Under the pieces are notes generated by a model. The model had not been told where the DNA came from. It saw only the letters and a program-made list of their open reading frames with translations, and did not search any database. The translations under genes and the position numbers were made by a program. A DNA stretch of 64,000 nucleotides, from the NCBI GenBank assembly GCA_027625915.1, contig JANTQA010000026.1:3968001-4032000 (forward strand), read 5' to 3'. Below are positions 25,688-38,320 of the stretch, one piece after another. This stretch comes from Anaeramoeba flamelloides (lineage: Eukaryota > Metamonada > Anaeramoebidae). The stretch's first letter is position 1. Each line of letters begins with the position of its first letter.

Positions 25688-28600
25688 TTATTTCTTACAC
25701 ATGAAAGATAGTGTTGATAATCTTTTAAAAGGAATCAATTTAATTTTATCAAATTGGTCTTGAATTTCTTGAATTGGTTCAAAATTATAAGGGGTGTATT
25801 GGAATTTTTTGACTAATTCTAATAATTCGAATTGTCTTCGATAATTGTCAAAATGTATTATTTTCCCAATTTTAGTTTTATTTTTTAAATCAAGATCAAT
25901 GAGATCGTCTAAGAAATTTTCGAGGTGGGGTATACAGGGCGGTGGTGTTTGCAAAAAGAAGGCTTTATACTGTGATTGTAAAAGCAGTTCTACAACTTCC
26001 TTTTTCAAATCATTTAATGTTTTTGAATATTTACCAATCTTATTCCAAGTGTCGATAAGCCGAGCTAGTGGTGTATGAGTAAATGCTTCGAGGATTTGGA
26101 TCAATGTAGAAAAGTTTTGTAATTCTCGTAAATGCTTTGCAATCTCTATTAATCTTATTAGTCTTTTTATTCTTTTTGATTTTTTTTTTTCCTTTACCAC
26201 TTGATAGATGATCCAATGTATAAAGCAATGTGAATGTTGATCGTAGTTATAAAAATTGGGAAATTGCTTTTTATTTTCCTTCTTTTGGCTAACTAAGGTC
26301 CAATTTTTAAATTCAATAATGCCTATTTTCGAATAGTATTTAAACTCAATCAAGGATATTTGCCTAGCAAGTTCCAATGGATTAATTTCCATTAAAAAAT
26401 CTACATTTTTCTTTTTTTTTGCAATTTTTTTCCTCATGCTATTTGTAATTAAACTTTTTGGTCTTGGCTCTAGTGTTTCTTTAGAATGCAATTGTCTAGA
26501 ATCTGTCAAGTTTCCAAACGTTACATAAGATTTGGACAATTTTGAGTTTTTGTTTTGTTTGGTTTTGATAATTTTTTTTGGTTTTGATCTTATGATTTTT
26601 TTATTATTTCCTTTTGATTTTGGTTTTTGATAATATTTGTTCTCTTCTAAATTTTCATTATCATCAATAACTTGATCATCATCACCATCATTTTCACTGT
26701 TTTTGACTTCATCATCATCATCTTCATCATCATTATTATTATCATTATCTTTTTCTTCTTCTTTGTTCGATTTTTTTGGAGATATCGTGTTCATCATTGA
26801 TTTTTCGAGAAATAAATTACTATTATCAAAATTGCCTAAAGATTTTGAGACATCTTTTTTAAAAGGGATATTTGATAATTTAAAATTATCTAAAATAGGT
26901 TTTATCATTTTTTCATAATTTTTCAAATTACTATTTAAAAAAGGAATTAACAATTTGTTGATTGTTTCTTTATCTTGAATGAAATCAGGATGAATTTTTT
27001 CAACCCAGAGCTGGAAAATTTTTATAATTCTTGATCGGACAAACTTAATTTTATTGTTTATTTGAAAAAAAAATAAACAATTTTCAATAAATTCCTTTGC
27101 GTTAAGGAATAAATTAATAAGGAGTTGAATTAAATTTTCTGTATCGCAAAAATATCTATGCATCAATAAAAAATAATAGCAAAATTTGGAATCAAATTCT
27201 TGATTAATTAAAAACCTTTCAATGGTTCGATCAGTTGTACCACATATCACTCTGGGTGTTTTGTCACCTGGTAATAAATTTACATAAATTTCTTCTGCTT
27301 GATGCAGATATTTATTACATTTTGTTAAACTTAATTTGTTGGCTAATTGCTTTGCAGTCAATCCGGCTTTATTCTTATTAAATTGTTCAACACCCCTTTC
27401 TAAACAAAATTTGATTATTTGGATATTGTTCGTCATCACTGCTTTATGGAGACAAGTATCGCCTGTAAACAAATCTAAAGTATTGATATTCCCTAAACAA
27501 GCAATCAGTTTTTCTGTAATTTGGGTATTTTGCCCAAAAATTGAAGACACAATCGAATTTGAAAATCTATTATTTAAAAAACTAAAATCGTTTATTTTTT
27601 CTGTCCACTTTTCATTATAATCATCCATATTGAGACTAGTTTCATTATTGTGATTATTGACGTTGCTGCTATTTAAGTTGGGTTCATTTAAATTTTGATC
27701 AGAAAATGCTAAGGGGCTAGATTTTTTCACATGTGAAGACAAATTCCCTTTATTTTTGTTCTGCATTTGCGTATTTTTTGTTGACAACATGGATTGCTGT
27801 TGCTTTTTGATATATGAACAAAAATTGGATCCATTAGGATCCGCTCCCATGTTTAATAGTTTTTCGACTATATCTTTAAAATTGAAAAATGCAGCATTAA
27901 TTAAACATACATCAAATGCAATCAAAAGTAAATCATTATGCCCCTTTTTTAATAAATAATTATAAGGACCATTTCCAGAATTATCTGGTTCAAATAAATT
28001 TGCTTCTCGATCAACAAGTAATATAAATAAATTAGTATCGCCATTGTTTGCTGCCAAATGAAGTGGCTATTGTTTTATTGAATGAATTATATATTTTTTA
28101 TTTTTGTGGATTTTAATATTTTATGGATTTTGATTTATTTTTTTTTTCATTTTATTAGTATTTTTTTTTTCTTCATTTTATTAGTATTTTTTTTTGAATT
28201 AAAAACGAGTTTGTTAGTGTATTGACCAGCACTAAAATTTTTGTTTCATTTGTTCTAAAGTATATTCGGGGTTGTTTCTTTAAAAAAAAAAAAAGGGATG
28301 GGGAAATACTGGGATATAGTTTTTTTGTCATGATTCTAACAAGTTAAAATTGGTGATTTTTTTTTGGGTATAGATAAGGTATTTCCAAAAAAGATTGGGG
28401 AATTTTTTTTTTACATTTTAGAAAAATTATCTTTGTTAGTGGTGGTATTCGTTGATTTGACAATGTCAAATTAAGTTTAATATTAATAGCAATTGAATCA
28501 ATAACTAAGGTATTTATTTCAAAATATTTTTATTGGAATATTTGAAAGAAAAAAAACAAAAAATAGCACTTTTTTTGGTGAAAACAATGTACGACCTATT

Positions 28601-31600
28601 TCAATAAAAAACTGGAAATATGGAAAAGGGTACAAATGATTTTTTAAACAATAAAATGCAGTTATATTTTTTCAATTCTATTTGTAAATTTGTTGAGATT
28701 AAACAAGTTATGAAAACAGTTTTTTCAATCAAAAAGAAAATAATAATGACAAATTTTCACGCCTTAAAAAATATCAGATAAAATCAAGATCAGAAAATTT
28801 AATATCCTATATTAGTGTAATGCAATATTAAAAAACAAATTGAATTATTATCAAGAATCAATAAATGGTAGTTAATGATTTTGGATGTTTAAATGCTTTT
28901 TTGAAGATTTAGTTTAAAAGATATATTTAAAAATAATTTAGCCCCACTTTCTTGGAAATAGCTTAGTTAATTTTTTGATAAGAATTAGAAAGAAATATAT
29001 TTTTTTTAAGATAGTGGTAAAATTAATTTTTGAAGTGTCTTGTTAAAAACAAAGAAATGTTGTATCAAAGTAAAAAGATTAATGTGAATTTTGGTCAATT
29101 TTAAAAAAAAAAATTAGCGAATTTTACCCTTTAATTTTCTTTAATAAGAAAGTCTGGATTTAATAAAAGGTTTAAAATTGTATCGAATTATTCTTATTGT
29201 AATTATTTCAGCTAGTCCATAATAAAAATATTATTGTTATAACATGTGTTTTGTATGTTATATAGGTTTTATATTTTTTGTAAGTGTTATAAAAGTGTAT
29301 AGAAACTTGTTAAAATATTCATTATACCCTTAATAACATGTTTTTTTGAAAAAATGAATAAATTTATAACATTTTTTTTTAGTTAGAAAAGGCGATTAAC
29401 AAAGATCTGTAATAAACAATATTTATGTTATCAAAGATAAAACATGTTATATAATGTGTTATTAATTTTGGATATTGTAAAAGAAACAATAAAAAAAAAT
29501 ACATGATACTATGTCTTGTTAAAATTGTTTAACCTTTGAAAGTCATGGCAATAAAACTGTTTTAAATTGTAAAGCTGACATTTTAAAAAATTTTTTTCAA
29601 TGTGGATTGAAATTATACAATTTTATTTGTTTTTTTTTAAAAATTTTTAACAAATTAATTAAAAACAAAAAATTTATTTAATAATCTGAAATATTGTTAA
29701 AAATTCTAAAAACGTTATTATAATTTTTTTATTAAAAAATCATACAATAAAATAGATTTTTGTTATAAAGATATTATGTGATTGTTATAAAATGCTTTTT
29801 TTTTTTTTATTAGCAATTGAGTAGAAACATGTTTTTTGGGAATGTAAATAAGTATTTTCCTTTTTTAAATTGGAAAAAGATAGTCCAGTTGCTAAATTTA
29901 GTAGTATTTTCCTTTTTCTTAAAAGTTTTCCACAAAAATAAAAAACACACTAACTTTTTATCAATAAAATGATTTAAAAAGTAAGAAAATCCCAAAATGA
30001 TTATGATTAGATAATTTTTTACATATTTGATACAATAAATATAATTTTAATGTGGTAAAAAACTTATTAGTTGGTATTAAACAAATGTGGTATTGGAAAT
30101 TGGTAACTTTCTGGTGAAAATAATAATTGGAAATCTAAATTTATGATATTAAATCGGAATACGTCAATTTTGTACCTTCCAGATGAATTCTTCAGAAAAA
30201 ATACAAATGTAATCCTTTTGTATTGATTTAGATTCTTAAGATCTTTTTTCTAGAGATTGAAATTAATTATTTTTCAAAAAAAAAGGTGTTGATTAGAGTT
30301 TTTTTTTTTTTTTTTTTTTGTTCTACTCTAAAACCACACTAACAAAGTTCTGAAAAATACACCTAAGAAGACATTTATCCAATTAGTTTTTCATTTAAGA
30401 AGGTAAGTAAATTTTTTAAATTTTGAGTGCCACCATTTATTTGAAACTGAATTATTCAAATCATTTCTTTGACCAAATACATTAAAATTTTAATAAATAT
30501 GAGAGTGTATATATCTTAGTATAAAATATTTTCATACTCCACTGAAAAATTGAAATCAAAAAAATTAAAAAATGGAGTTTGAAAAAATAAATAAAAATCA
30601 TTTATTTCGTGATCTTATCTCTAAAATTTGATACAATTACTTCTTAATTTGGTTTTAATTTTTAATTCTTCATTGGGAATTTTTTTTTGTTTGTACAATT
30701 TTTGATAAACAAATTACTTCTTATTTCGAAAGAATTTCCAAAATGAATTTTAAAATTCCTATTGTCATTTAATTTGTCTAATTCTAATTTGGACCAAAAG
30801 AAAATAGGATTTTTTTTGGTTCTTCTTGAGAATAAAGATTTATTGGATCTATTTGTTTGGTTTGATAATTATTTATTTTGTATTAAATCGAAAAATTCAA
30901 AAAAATTCTGAATCTGATTTAAAATTTTTTTCTTGAATTTTTCAATTATCTTTGGGTTGAATCTTTTGTAATTTTTTTCTTTGATTACGATAATCCAATC
31001 CCATTTACTTTAATTTTTGAAATATTATGCTTTATTTTGGTTTTGTTTATGTAATAAATATTTGAAAAAAGAATTTTGAAAAGCAAATTTGTAAAAAAAT
31101 GTTTTTAAAAAAATAAATAAATAAATAGCAATGAAGTGAGAAATCCAAGTTAAAAACTTGTTTGGATTCATAAAAGCTAAGAAGAAAAAGAAAAAAAATC
31201 TTCTAAAATAGGCTTTTATCGATTTTTTTTTTTCATTCTTGATTTTAACATATTTATTTGGAAAGGTGATCTTTCTTGTTTGGTATTCAAAAAGAAAATA
31301 TTTGTTTCAAATACACACTTTCTTGATGTCTATTTTTTTGGTTTACTGTTTGGATTAATTTCATTCATTAGTATAAATATATTTCTAGATTGAATACATA
31401 ATTTAATAAAACCAAAAATTTAATCAAAAAAAATATTCCAAAAAATTGAAAATTTAAGGATCCAACTCTGAACTACTTTGGGTTCGTTTTCTTTTTCACA
31501 AATAGATCAGTGAATGGTGTTTGGGTTTGAAATTTTCAATATCCAATGGCATTCAAAAAATCATTTTTTTCAGTAAGGTTTTCAATTAAAATTTTTTAAA

Positions 31601-34554
31601 ATGGTAAAATGTATCTACTTCCTTAAGCTAATTATAAGTATTTTTGTACTAATAACCCAGTAAAATTCAATAATTTTCCCATAAATCAATAATACTCCTC
31701 ATTAGTTCTCTTTTTTAGTTTGTGGGAATTAACAATCAAACTAAAAGAACAAAAATTAAAAAAATCAAAATAAATTTCCCCAATTTGAAAAAGCAATATT
31801 TATTTTGAGAGGTAGCTAAAAAATCATAAACGCTTTAAGGGAGTAGCTACACCATAAGACATGATAGAAATTTCAGAGAGACGAGATAAGAACATTTTAT
31901 TTTAGTGGCGTGTGATCGTAGATTCTCTAAAAATTTTTTTAAAAAAATTATTTGATATTTTAATTTTTAGTAATGTTAAACAATTAAAAAAAAGAGATAT
32001 TATTGATAAAATAGTTTTTTTTTTTTATTATTTTTTTATTAAAATAAACTTAATTCCATTAATTTGGACACAGTTTAAACAGTTGGAAAAATAACAATAA
32101 CATGATTTACATCCAATTGGAAATTAATTTTAATTCAACAAACTATTTTCATTTTTTTGCTTTTTTTGTTTTTGTTTCCTTTTCTTTTTTTCAGTTACTT
32201 AATCGGTTTAGTTAGACCTGAAAATTTTTGATAGATGGTTGATAGATGGTTACAGTTGAGTATCTTAAATTGGAAAATCCACATACAACCGGTGCATGGT
32301 ATCTTATCATTTGATCGATCAACCATTGTTGGTGTAATTTTAACAAATCTACCAATATATTTTTTGTTCAAACTCTTTCATTTCAGCTCGTTTCATTTTT
32401 TTTTGGACACACTTGTTTTGATTTGAGTTTATATTGTTTTCTTATATTTGGATGAAAATGATTACTTAAAAAACCATTAATACTATGTTACTTAAATATG
32501 GTTTTATATTAAGTTTGGAAAAATATAATAAATTGAGTTTTTGTTTCCCTATTTTTGATTTTAGATGAGTCCAAATTTTTGAAATGGGGTTTAAGTTTTT
32601 TTTTTTTGGGAGAAGATAATTTCAGATTCTTAGAATAAAACTTATAACTATTTTGTGATTTAAACTTTGATAACATATAATCAGATTCACTTCTCATATT
32701 CCACTAAACCCAACGATTTAAAATCCTAACAAGTAATAATTTGACTTAATTATTCTTTTTTTTTGGAATCCTTCTAGCTAATTAAGTCCCATTTATGTTT
32801 CCTTTTATGATTCTCTCGATTGTAATATTGCTGTTCTTTTTAAACAAAATCCATTAATCCTAAATGCCACTGATAAAAAAATATTTCTAATTGCTTTATG
32901 TTGCCAGGATTAAAAAAATCTCAAAAATGATGAAAAAATAAAAAATGAAAAAATTAAATGCCACAATAAAATGTTAAGAGAAGAATAAAAGATAAGTCAT
33001 TCAACATTCAAAACACTATTTTAAGCAATTCAACTCAACACTCTCTTGTGGCAATTTCTTTGAGACTTTGAAAAAAAAATTTAAAAAATCTAATGAATGA
33101 AGTACTTTAAATAATAAAAATCAACGAGGTATAACCAGAGTAAAAAAAGTTATTTTCTGATCCTCTTGAGAAATTGCAAAAAAGTGAAAAATTTTTCTTT
33201 ACCGTGGCTACTCCCTTAACCAATATAAAAGAGTTGTGTTTGTAATTTGTCTGAGAATTCATTTGGAACTTATCCCCTTAACAGTTTGTAATTTTTCGAT
33301 CAAAAGAAATAAGAATTAAGAATTAAGAATTAACAAGAAAAATTGAAAAGGAAAAAGAAAAGGAAAAAGAAAAGAGAAAACTTCAGGTTACTTACAGTTT
33401 GTCCTTTAAAATTTTTTAAATGAGGAATTGCTCGCGAGTCTAATAAAATTTGTGATAATTTTAAGTTAGAATTGCGAACAGAAATGTGTAGTGGTGTTTC
33501 CAAATTCCTATCTCTTGAATTGGGATCTGAGTTATATTGAATGAGCAGTCTAAAGATCAAAAAAAAGAAAGAAATTTAAGTTGGTTTAATATTTTGAAAA
33601 ACGAGAAAGATTAATGTTTATACTTGGAAACTTACTTTACAGTTGCGAGGTGGTGTTGTTTTGTTGCTATGTGTAAAGGAGTGTGGTTTCGTACATTTAA
33701 AGAACCAACATTCGCACCATTCTCAATAAGCAATTTACAGCATTTGTTATGCCCATTTTCGGCAGCAATATGTAATGCTGTTGTGCCATCAAAGGATTGG
33801 AAATTAACACTACACCCACTGTTAATTAAGAGCACAATTAGTCTTGAAAACCCGTATTTAGCTGCTAGCATTAAAAGAGACATTTTGTCGTATTGGGTCT
33901 TTTTTTTTTTTTTTTTTTATTTTTGTTTCAAGAGAAAATCAATTCAGAAAGAAGCGAACATTTTTTCGGTGTGTTAAAAAAAAATTTTGAAGAAACAAAA
34001 AAACATACAGTCAATTTTGATTTTTTTTTTATCAGTAACTCAACACATTCTATATGGCCACCCATTGTTGCGTAATGAATTGGACGATACCCTTTTAAAC
34101 AATTTTGAAAATTGATTATTCAAAAAAAATAGAGTGTTGAAAAAAATTTTTTCTTGCCTCTTTTTATTTTTTTTGTCGAAAAAGAAAAAAATTTACCTTG
34201 CTTAGTGACAAGATCAGGATCTGATCCGTTTTCTAGTAATTCTGAAACACAATTTGTAAAGCCTTTAGCACAGGCGATGTGAAGAGGGGAGAAATCCATT
34301 TTATTTTTGGTGTTTGGATTTGATCGATTCGACAACATTAAATCCAAACATTTAAAATTTGGTTTCACTCCCGAAACACAATAGTGAAGTCCCGTATCAC
34401 CAGTTGGCGATTTTGAATGTAACAAATTCTCTTTTTTGGCGTTGATTGACCCAAGTAAAAGAGATAACCTTTTATGATCACCAACAGTGCACAAATACCA
34501 AAGCAATGGATTTAAATGTTGTTTTAGATTTTTCTTTTGTTTTCTTTTGCTCAT
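25688..34554 (-). CDS. Ankyrin-repeat Ras guanine nucleotide exchange factor, about 1,078 residues, five exons
   Basis: Predicted activator of Ras-type GTPases, promoting GDP release. Exons on the minus strand are 34554-34197, 34091-34009, 33898-33636, 33549-33396 and 28066-25688; all are GT..AG and phases close exactly (3,237 nt). The last intron (33395-28067, about 5.3 kb) joins FKGQT to PLHLAANNGDT, restoring one ankyrin repeat. Ankyrin repeats fill about residues 20-400 (HIAAENGHNKCCKLLIENGA, TPLHIATKQ), with one more near 481. A RasGEF-N/REM-like helical segment lies near 556-666. An acidic and Lys-rich linker follows, then the CDC25-type domain from about 846 to the end (INPLELARQISLIEFKYY; TPPPCIPHLENFLDDL). 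Residues 1-119 start with a clear ATG. The intron is filled with nested MITEs. Specificity (Ras, Rap or Ral) cannot be read from sequence. Confidence 0.9.
28375..28966. mobile_element. MITE family F, copy 1, in the large RasGEF intron
   Basis: About 590 bp between TA and TA, starting AGGTATTTCCAAAAAAG and ending with the complement of AGCTATTTCCAAGAAAG. Related copies are 53406-53989 (inverted) and 45656 onward (partial). No coding capacity was seen. Confidence 0.75.
30399..31622. mobile_element. TTAA-flanked element family J (1,224 bp)
   Basis: Interrupts family G between TTAA at 30395-30398 and TTAA at 31623-31626. The terminal inverted repeats are short and imperfect: GAAGGTAAGTAAATTTT at the left against GGAAGTAGATACATTTT read from the right. 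The interior is T-rich with no open frame of note; near 31570 it shares CAGTAAGGTT.TCAATTAAAA with family M. Confidence 0.6.
31839..33215. mobile_element. TTAA-flanked element family H (1,377 bp) containing family I
   Basis: Flanked by TTAA at 31835-31838 and 33216-33219. Left end GGGAGTAGCTACACC, right end the complement of GGGAGTAGCCACGG. It interrupts family G copy 2, whose sequence resumes directly after the right TTAA (compare CATTAACC in copy 1). It contains family I copy 1. No coding capacity was seen. Confidence 0.7.
31985..32640. mobile_element. Repeat family I, copy 1, nested in family H
   Basis: Aligns with 54060-54640 through AATTTGGA.ACAGTTTAAAC, GGTTGATAGA, TCGATCAAC, TTTCAGCTCGTTTCATT and TTGGAAAAATATAATAAATT. 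Inner ends contain inverted AAATTTGGA motifs. Outer boundaries are approximate. With G and H this makes a three-level nest. Confidence 0.6.
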
Positions 34555-34826
34555 TAATCAAAAGAATTTAAACAAAAAAGGGTTTTATTGGGAAAAATGG
34601 GAAAAAAAAAAAATCTAATTTGTTGGATTTATTAACCTTTCGTAAAACAATTTTTCCAAAAAATTTAATTTTTGCCTCAATGAAAAAGATTTTAGAGGTT
34701 AATTTTTTCATTGTAGCTTGATTTATTTCAAGATTTTTATTGATTTGTTGATCTCGAGGTGTGTGTTATGGACTATTATTTGTTTGTATCCACACAAAAA
34801 AACTGACTTTATTCCTAACAAACAGA
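34555..34826. promoter_or_regulatory. Putative divergent promoter region
   Basis: About 270 bp separate the minus-strand RasGEF start codon from a possible + strand start codon at 34827. The stretch is A/T-rich and no defined promoter motif was recognised. It is called from gene arrangement alone. Confidence 0.25.
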
Positions 34827-35417
34827 ATGACTTTTTTCGAACCAAAAAGAAAATGCTGTGAAAATGTAAGGTAAAATATTTAATTTATTCGATTTTACTG
34901 TAAAGGATCAAAGCTTTTAAAAGGCATTATATCCAAAAAGCGAGAATTTTGAAGTAAACTTGAGACTTCTAATTCAAAGAATAACTAAAGACTATCATTG
35001 GAACCATTTTGAACTTCAATAGGACTACTAAAGAAATTTTTAATTCAATTTCCCTGTTTAAGTTCTAAAAGAGGAAAATAGGAAAAAAGATTCTCTTTTT
35101 GTATTGGAATTATCAATTTGTCTCTTTATTTTCAAAACCACAAGGTGTCAAAAGTGACAAAAAAATATTTTAATAAAAAAAAAATGCTTGGAAATCTTTA
35201 AAAATTAATAAACGACTGATTTTACGATCAAAATTTATTATTTTTTATTTTAGCCGATCAACTCACCAAAAAAAAATTTTCTTTTTGTTTTTACACACAA
35301 GAAGAAAAAGAATTTTTCAAAGAACTCTTGATAATATTTAAAAGAACCAACGAAAATGTGACTAAGGACAAAAAGCCTTTTTCCCAATCCAAAATAAAAT
35401 CAAAAAAGAATAAATAA
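34827..35417 (+). CDS. Possible unrecognised multi-exon gene (exon pieces only)
   Basis: Three pieces look coding. An ATG at 34827 opens a short exon (MTFFEPKRKCCEN) ending at a GTAAGG donor at 34866. A middle piece after an AG near 34920 reads ALYPKSENFEVNLRLLIQ and continues to a stop. A final piece from 35254, right after TTTTATTTTAG, reads 54 complete codons to TAA at 35415-35417 and includes TQEEKEFFKELLIIFKR. The first two join in phase, but I found no donor linking the middle piece to the last in phase. The gene model is therefore unresolved. It may be two short genes, a pseudogene or a mis-split exon. No family was recognised. Confidence 0.3.
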
Positions 35418-36629
35418 TCTAAAAATAGTTTTTTTTTTCATTATTTTGATATCTTAAAAAAATTGAAAAAATGTTTTCAACCATCTAAATTAGGTTTCTG
35501 AAAAGAAAATTATCACTCCAAGAGTTGGAAGTTCTTCTTTGGTTGTATTTTGTTAAAACTTGATCGAAAGTTTAAAATCTGGATCTCTTTTGTTGTGTTT
35601 TTTTTTTCGTCCATTAGTTATATTTGTGTTTTATATTACAATTTTGACTTTTATTTTAAAATCTTCAAATCTGATTCGTTTTTTCTTTGAAGTGCAATAC
35701 ATTGGCCCTGTTGATTAATATTATTATTATGATAATTATTCTTCTTCTTTTTTATGGTCTGAAAACCTGATAAATACATACATAAATTTTTCTTTTTCCT
35801 TTTATAGTTGATTGAGTTTTTGTTTGATTTAATTTCATGAAAGGATTATGAATCTTCTTTTTTTGATTACCATTTGTTTATTTGTTGATCAGGTTTTAGA
35901 TTTTAATTCTTCTATTTGTTGTGTTCGAGTTCAATTTACATTTTATTTTTTGAAAGAAACAATAAGAGAAACAATCAAAAAAATCTTCTTTTTATAAGTC
36001 GTTGTGTCTAGGGTTTTTTTAATTTAGAAAATGAAAAGAAAATTTATTTAATTTTCTTTTTACCATGTTCAAAATAATGCGGGCACTTAGACTATAATCT
36101 GTGTTTCAAAATATTATCCGTGCTTTTTTTTCTTCTTGAACCAAGGCAACATCCAATCTACTACCAAATAGTATACCTAAGTTCAAATCATTTTTGAAAG
36201 TAAAGGTCTGGTTATTTTCAGTAAAATTCAAATTATTCATGCAAATAGTTGAAAATTTTTCATAATATTCACAATTTTTTTGTTCTTCATTGTTTTTTTG
36301 ATTGATCAAATTTTTTTAAAAATTTACTCTATTTTTTGAGATAAATTTTACAATTTGATCCTTTATTTTTAGAATTTATTTTTGAATAATAGAACTTTAA
36401 GAAACCAATTCCATATTTTTTTAGGGTTTATTATCAGTTTCTTTGATTGGTTGATGTATAGGTCTTCTCTAACAAAAAACACGCTTTTTATTTTGAAATA
36501 CACAATAAATTTTTCTCGTACGCTTTATTTTGACTACAGTATTTCTCAAATTAAAAAGAACCTAATGACAAAAGACATTTCAAATTAAAGGGTACAGCTT
36601 CAATTTTATTACTTTGAAATTTTATAAAT
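35418..36629. other. Intergenic stretch without recognised gene
   Basis: A/T-rich. Short frames at 36106-36309 (minus) and 36382-36588 (plus) show no domain. The latter lies just upstream of a LINE-like fragment and could be a decayed part of the same element, but its frame has no recognisable motif. Confidence 0.35.
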
Positions 36630-36835
36630 TATTTAATTAGGTATTCTTTTGTTATTAATAAAAATAAATCAAAATATTGTGGATTCTGTAAAAAAATAAA
36701 ACAATTTCTACAAATCATTGGAGATTTCGACTATTTTCTATGGAATTGCCCAGCCAATGAAAATAATCGTAAAACCTGGATATCTGAATTAAAAAAAATT
36801 AAATATCTTAAACATCAAAAAAAAAAATATTTCTA
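36630..36835 (+). mobile_element. Fragment resembling the C-terminal zinc motif of a LINE reverse transcriptase
   Basis: One frame reads YCGFCKK, then about 14 residues, then DYFLWNCPANENNRKTWISE and KKIKYL before a stop. The spacing C-x2-C ... H/D-x4/5-C-P followed by Asn/Arg and Trp is characteristic of the segment after the reverse transcriptase domain in several LINE groups (usual form CxxC...HxLxxCP). The expected His is Asp here. Nothing upstream in the same frame gives a recognisable polymerase domain, so this is at most a truncated, decayed copy. Confidence 0.35.
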
Positions 36836-37152
36836 AAATTATAATAAAAAAAGATTCAACATGTTTATTAGCCTTATTGAATAATAAACTTATCTTATTG
36901 GGTAATAAAATTCAAAAATAAATATTTTAAAAACTGAACAAACAAGAGAGGTTAATAAAACACCCCTTAAATAATAATAATAAAAAAATATTGTTTTTTT
37001 GAAGTGTGGATCCAAATTGAATTGTGTATAATATAATTGTAACTGATTGTAAAAATAGTTGTTTTTCAAAAAAAAATATAATGTGATATTACTCGCCTGT
37101 TATTGGAACAGGATTTATGTACCAATCTTTATCTTGTGAAAAAAATATAATA

Positions 37153-37350
37153 TAGTCAGTTATACTTGTAGGATACAAACTTTTAACAAAATTTAAGGCA
37201 CAAAGAAAAAATCTCAAAAAAAAGCAATTTTTCAAATTTCTTTTAACCACAAATTATTTTACTTGAATTTGAATTTTTTTCCTTAATTTGGAATTATTTT
37301 TTATGCTTTAAATTTCGTCAAAGTTTATGTATGAAAAGTGGAACTGACTA
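37153..37350. mobile_element. MITE family D, copy 2 (TA-flanked hairpin)
   Basis: 198 bp between TA and TA. Left tip TAGTCAGTTATACTTG with ACAAACTTTTAACAAAATTT; right tip is the complement, AAAGTGGAACTGACTA. It matches copy 1 at 5533-5727 in length and in both arms. Confidence 0.75.
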
Positions 37351-38109
37351 TATTATATTTTTTTCCCCAAGATAAATATAGTACATATACTTTATCGACT
37401 AGTTGTAACTTGTTCAAAAGAACTATTAAGTGTACTGATAAATAAAAATTAATTTAATATAAATTTATCCTTCAATTTCCATTTTATGGATTTCATTACA
37501 AAAACTTCGTATTAAAATAATTAATTGATTTGAATATTAAGAAACTCTGAAAAATTGGTTTGATATTAAAAAAAACATAAAAATCATATAATAAAAAAGT
37601 AAAATTGAAAATTCATTTCAAAAAAAATTCCAAAATCAAAAAACAATTGAACTCTCGATCTATTAAGTAAGGTGATTTTTAAGATATCATTAAAGAAGCC
37701 GAATAAGTTAATGGATACTAGGTTTAATTTTTTTTTTGTATTAAGTTTTCCGGTCATGAATTGAAGATATTTTTTATTATTTAAAAAAAAATTCAGTCAA
37801 TATTTATTACACCTTTAAAATTTAATTAATTGTAAAAAAAAAAAAAACAACTTTATTATTGTAGAAGTGTTAATGGAATTATTCTTATTCGCTAACAACC
37901 AAAGAAACTGAAAACATATAATACCATGAGGGTTCTTTCCCCTATCATCTAATATCCGAAACTGGCCTTTTTAAAAATTTTTAAGAAAGTAAAATAAAAT
38001 CGATCCTAAATAAAAATCCGAACATTTATTTAGCTATTTATAATAAAGAGAGGTTATTCAACAAAAAAAACATCTTTATGATAAACTCTAAACTCTTTTA
38101 CTGATTTTT

Positions 38110-38320
38110 TTATCTTAATTGTAATGTATTTGAGATGAAAGTTTGGAGAATCGTAATTATTTAATAAAATACAAAGAATACTTTATTTTTAAAACAAAGA
38201 CAAAAAAAAAATAAAAGCAAAAGAATAAAATCAAAGATATTAAAAAACAGAAAAAAAAGTATAAATTTAATCAAAATGTTTTTTTTATACCCCCAGTGTT
38301 GAATTTTTGTAAGTTATCAA
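38110..38320. repeat. Repeat family T, copy 2
   Basis: Aligned with 12170-12400; the shared ends are described there. The middle is A-rich and alignment in it is weak. Confidence 0.4.

Larger units (their letters stand above)
30167..33277. mobile_element. MITE family G, copy 2, holding two further TTAA-type insertions
   Basis: The ends match family G copy 1 (44905-45390): left GTACCTTCCAGATGAATTCT, right GAATTCATTTGGAAC followed by TTAA at 33278-33281. Family J (30399-31622) and family H (31839-33215) sit inside, each between TTAA sites. Taking away both, with one TTAA each, leaves 502 bp against 486 bp for copy 1, which supports the nesting order. Confidence 0.75.

Noticed and set aside
25688-28057. 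A stand-alone RasGEF gene
   Set aside because: The apparent start is a TTG inside an ankyrin repeat whose first half is in the exon ending at 33396.
29200-29480. Repeated TGTTAT-like motifs suggesting another foldback
   Set aside because: The motifs are short and A/T-rich, and I could not define paired arms or ends.
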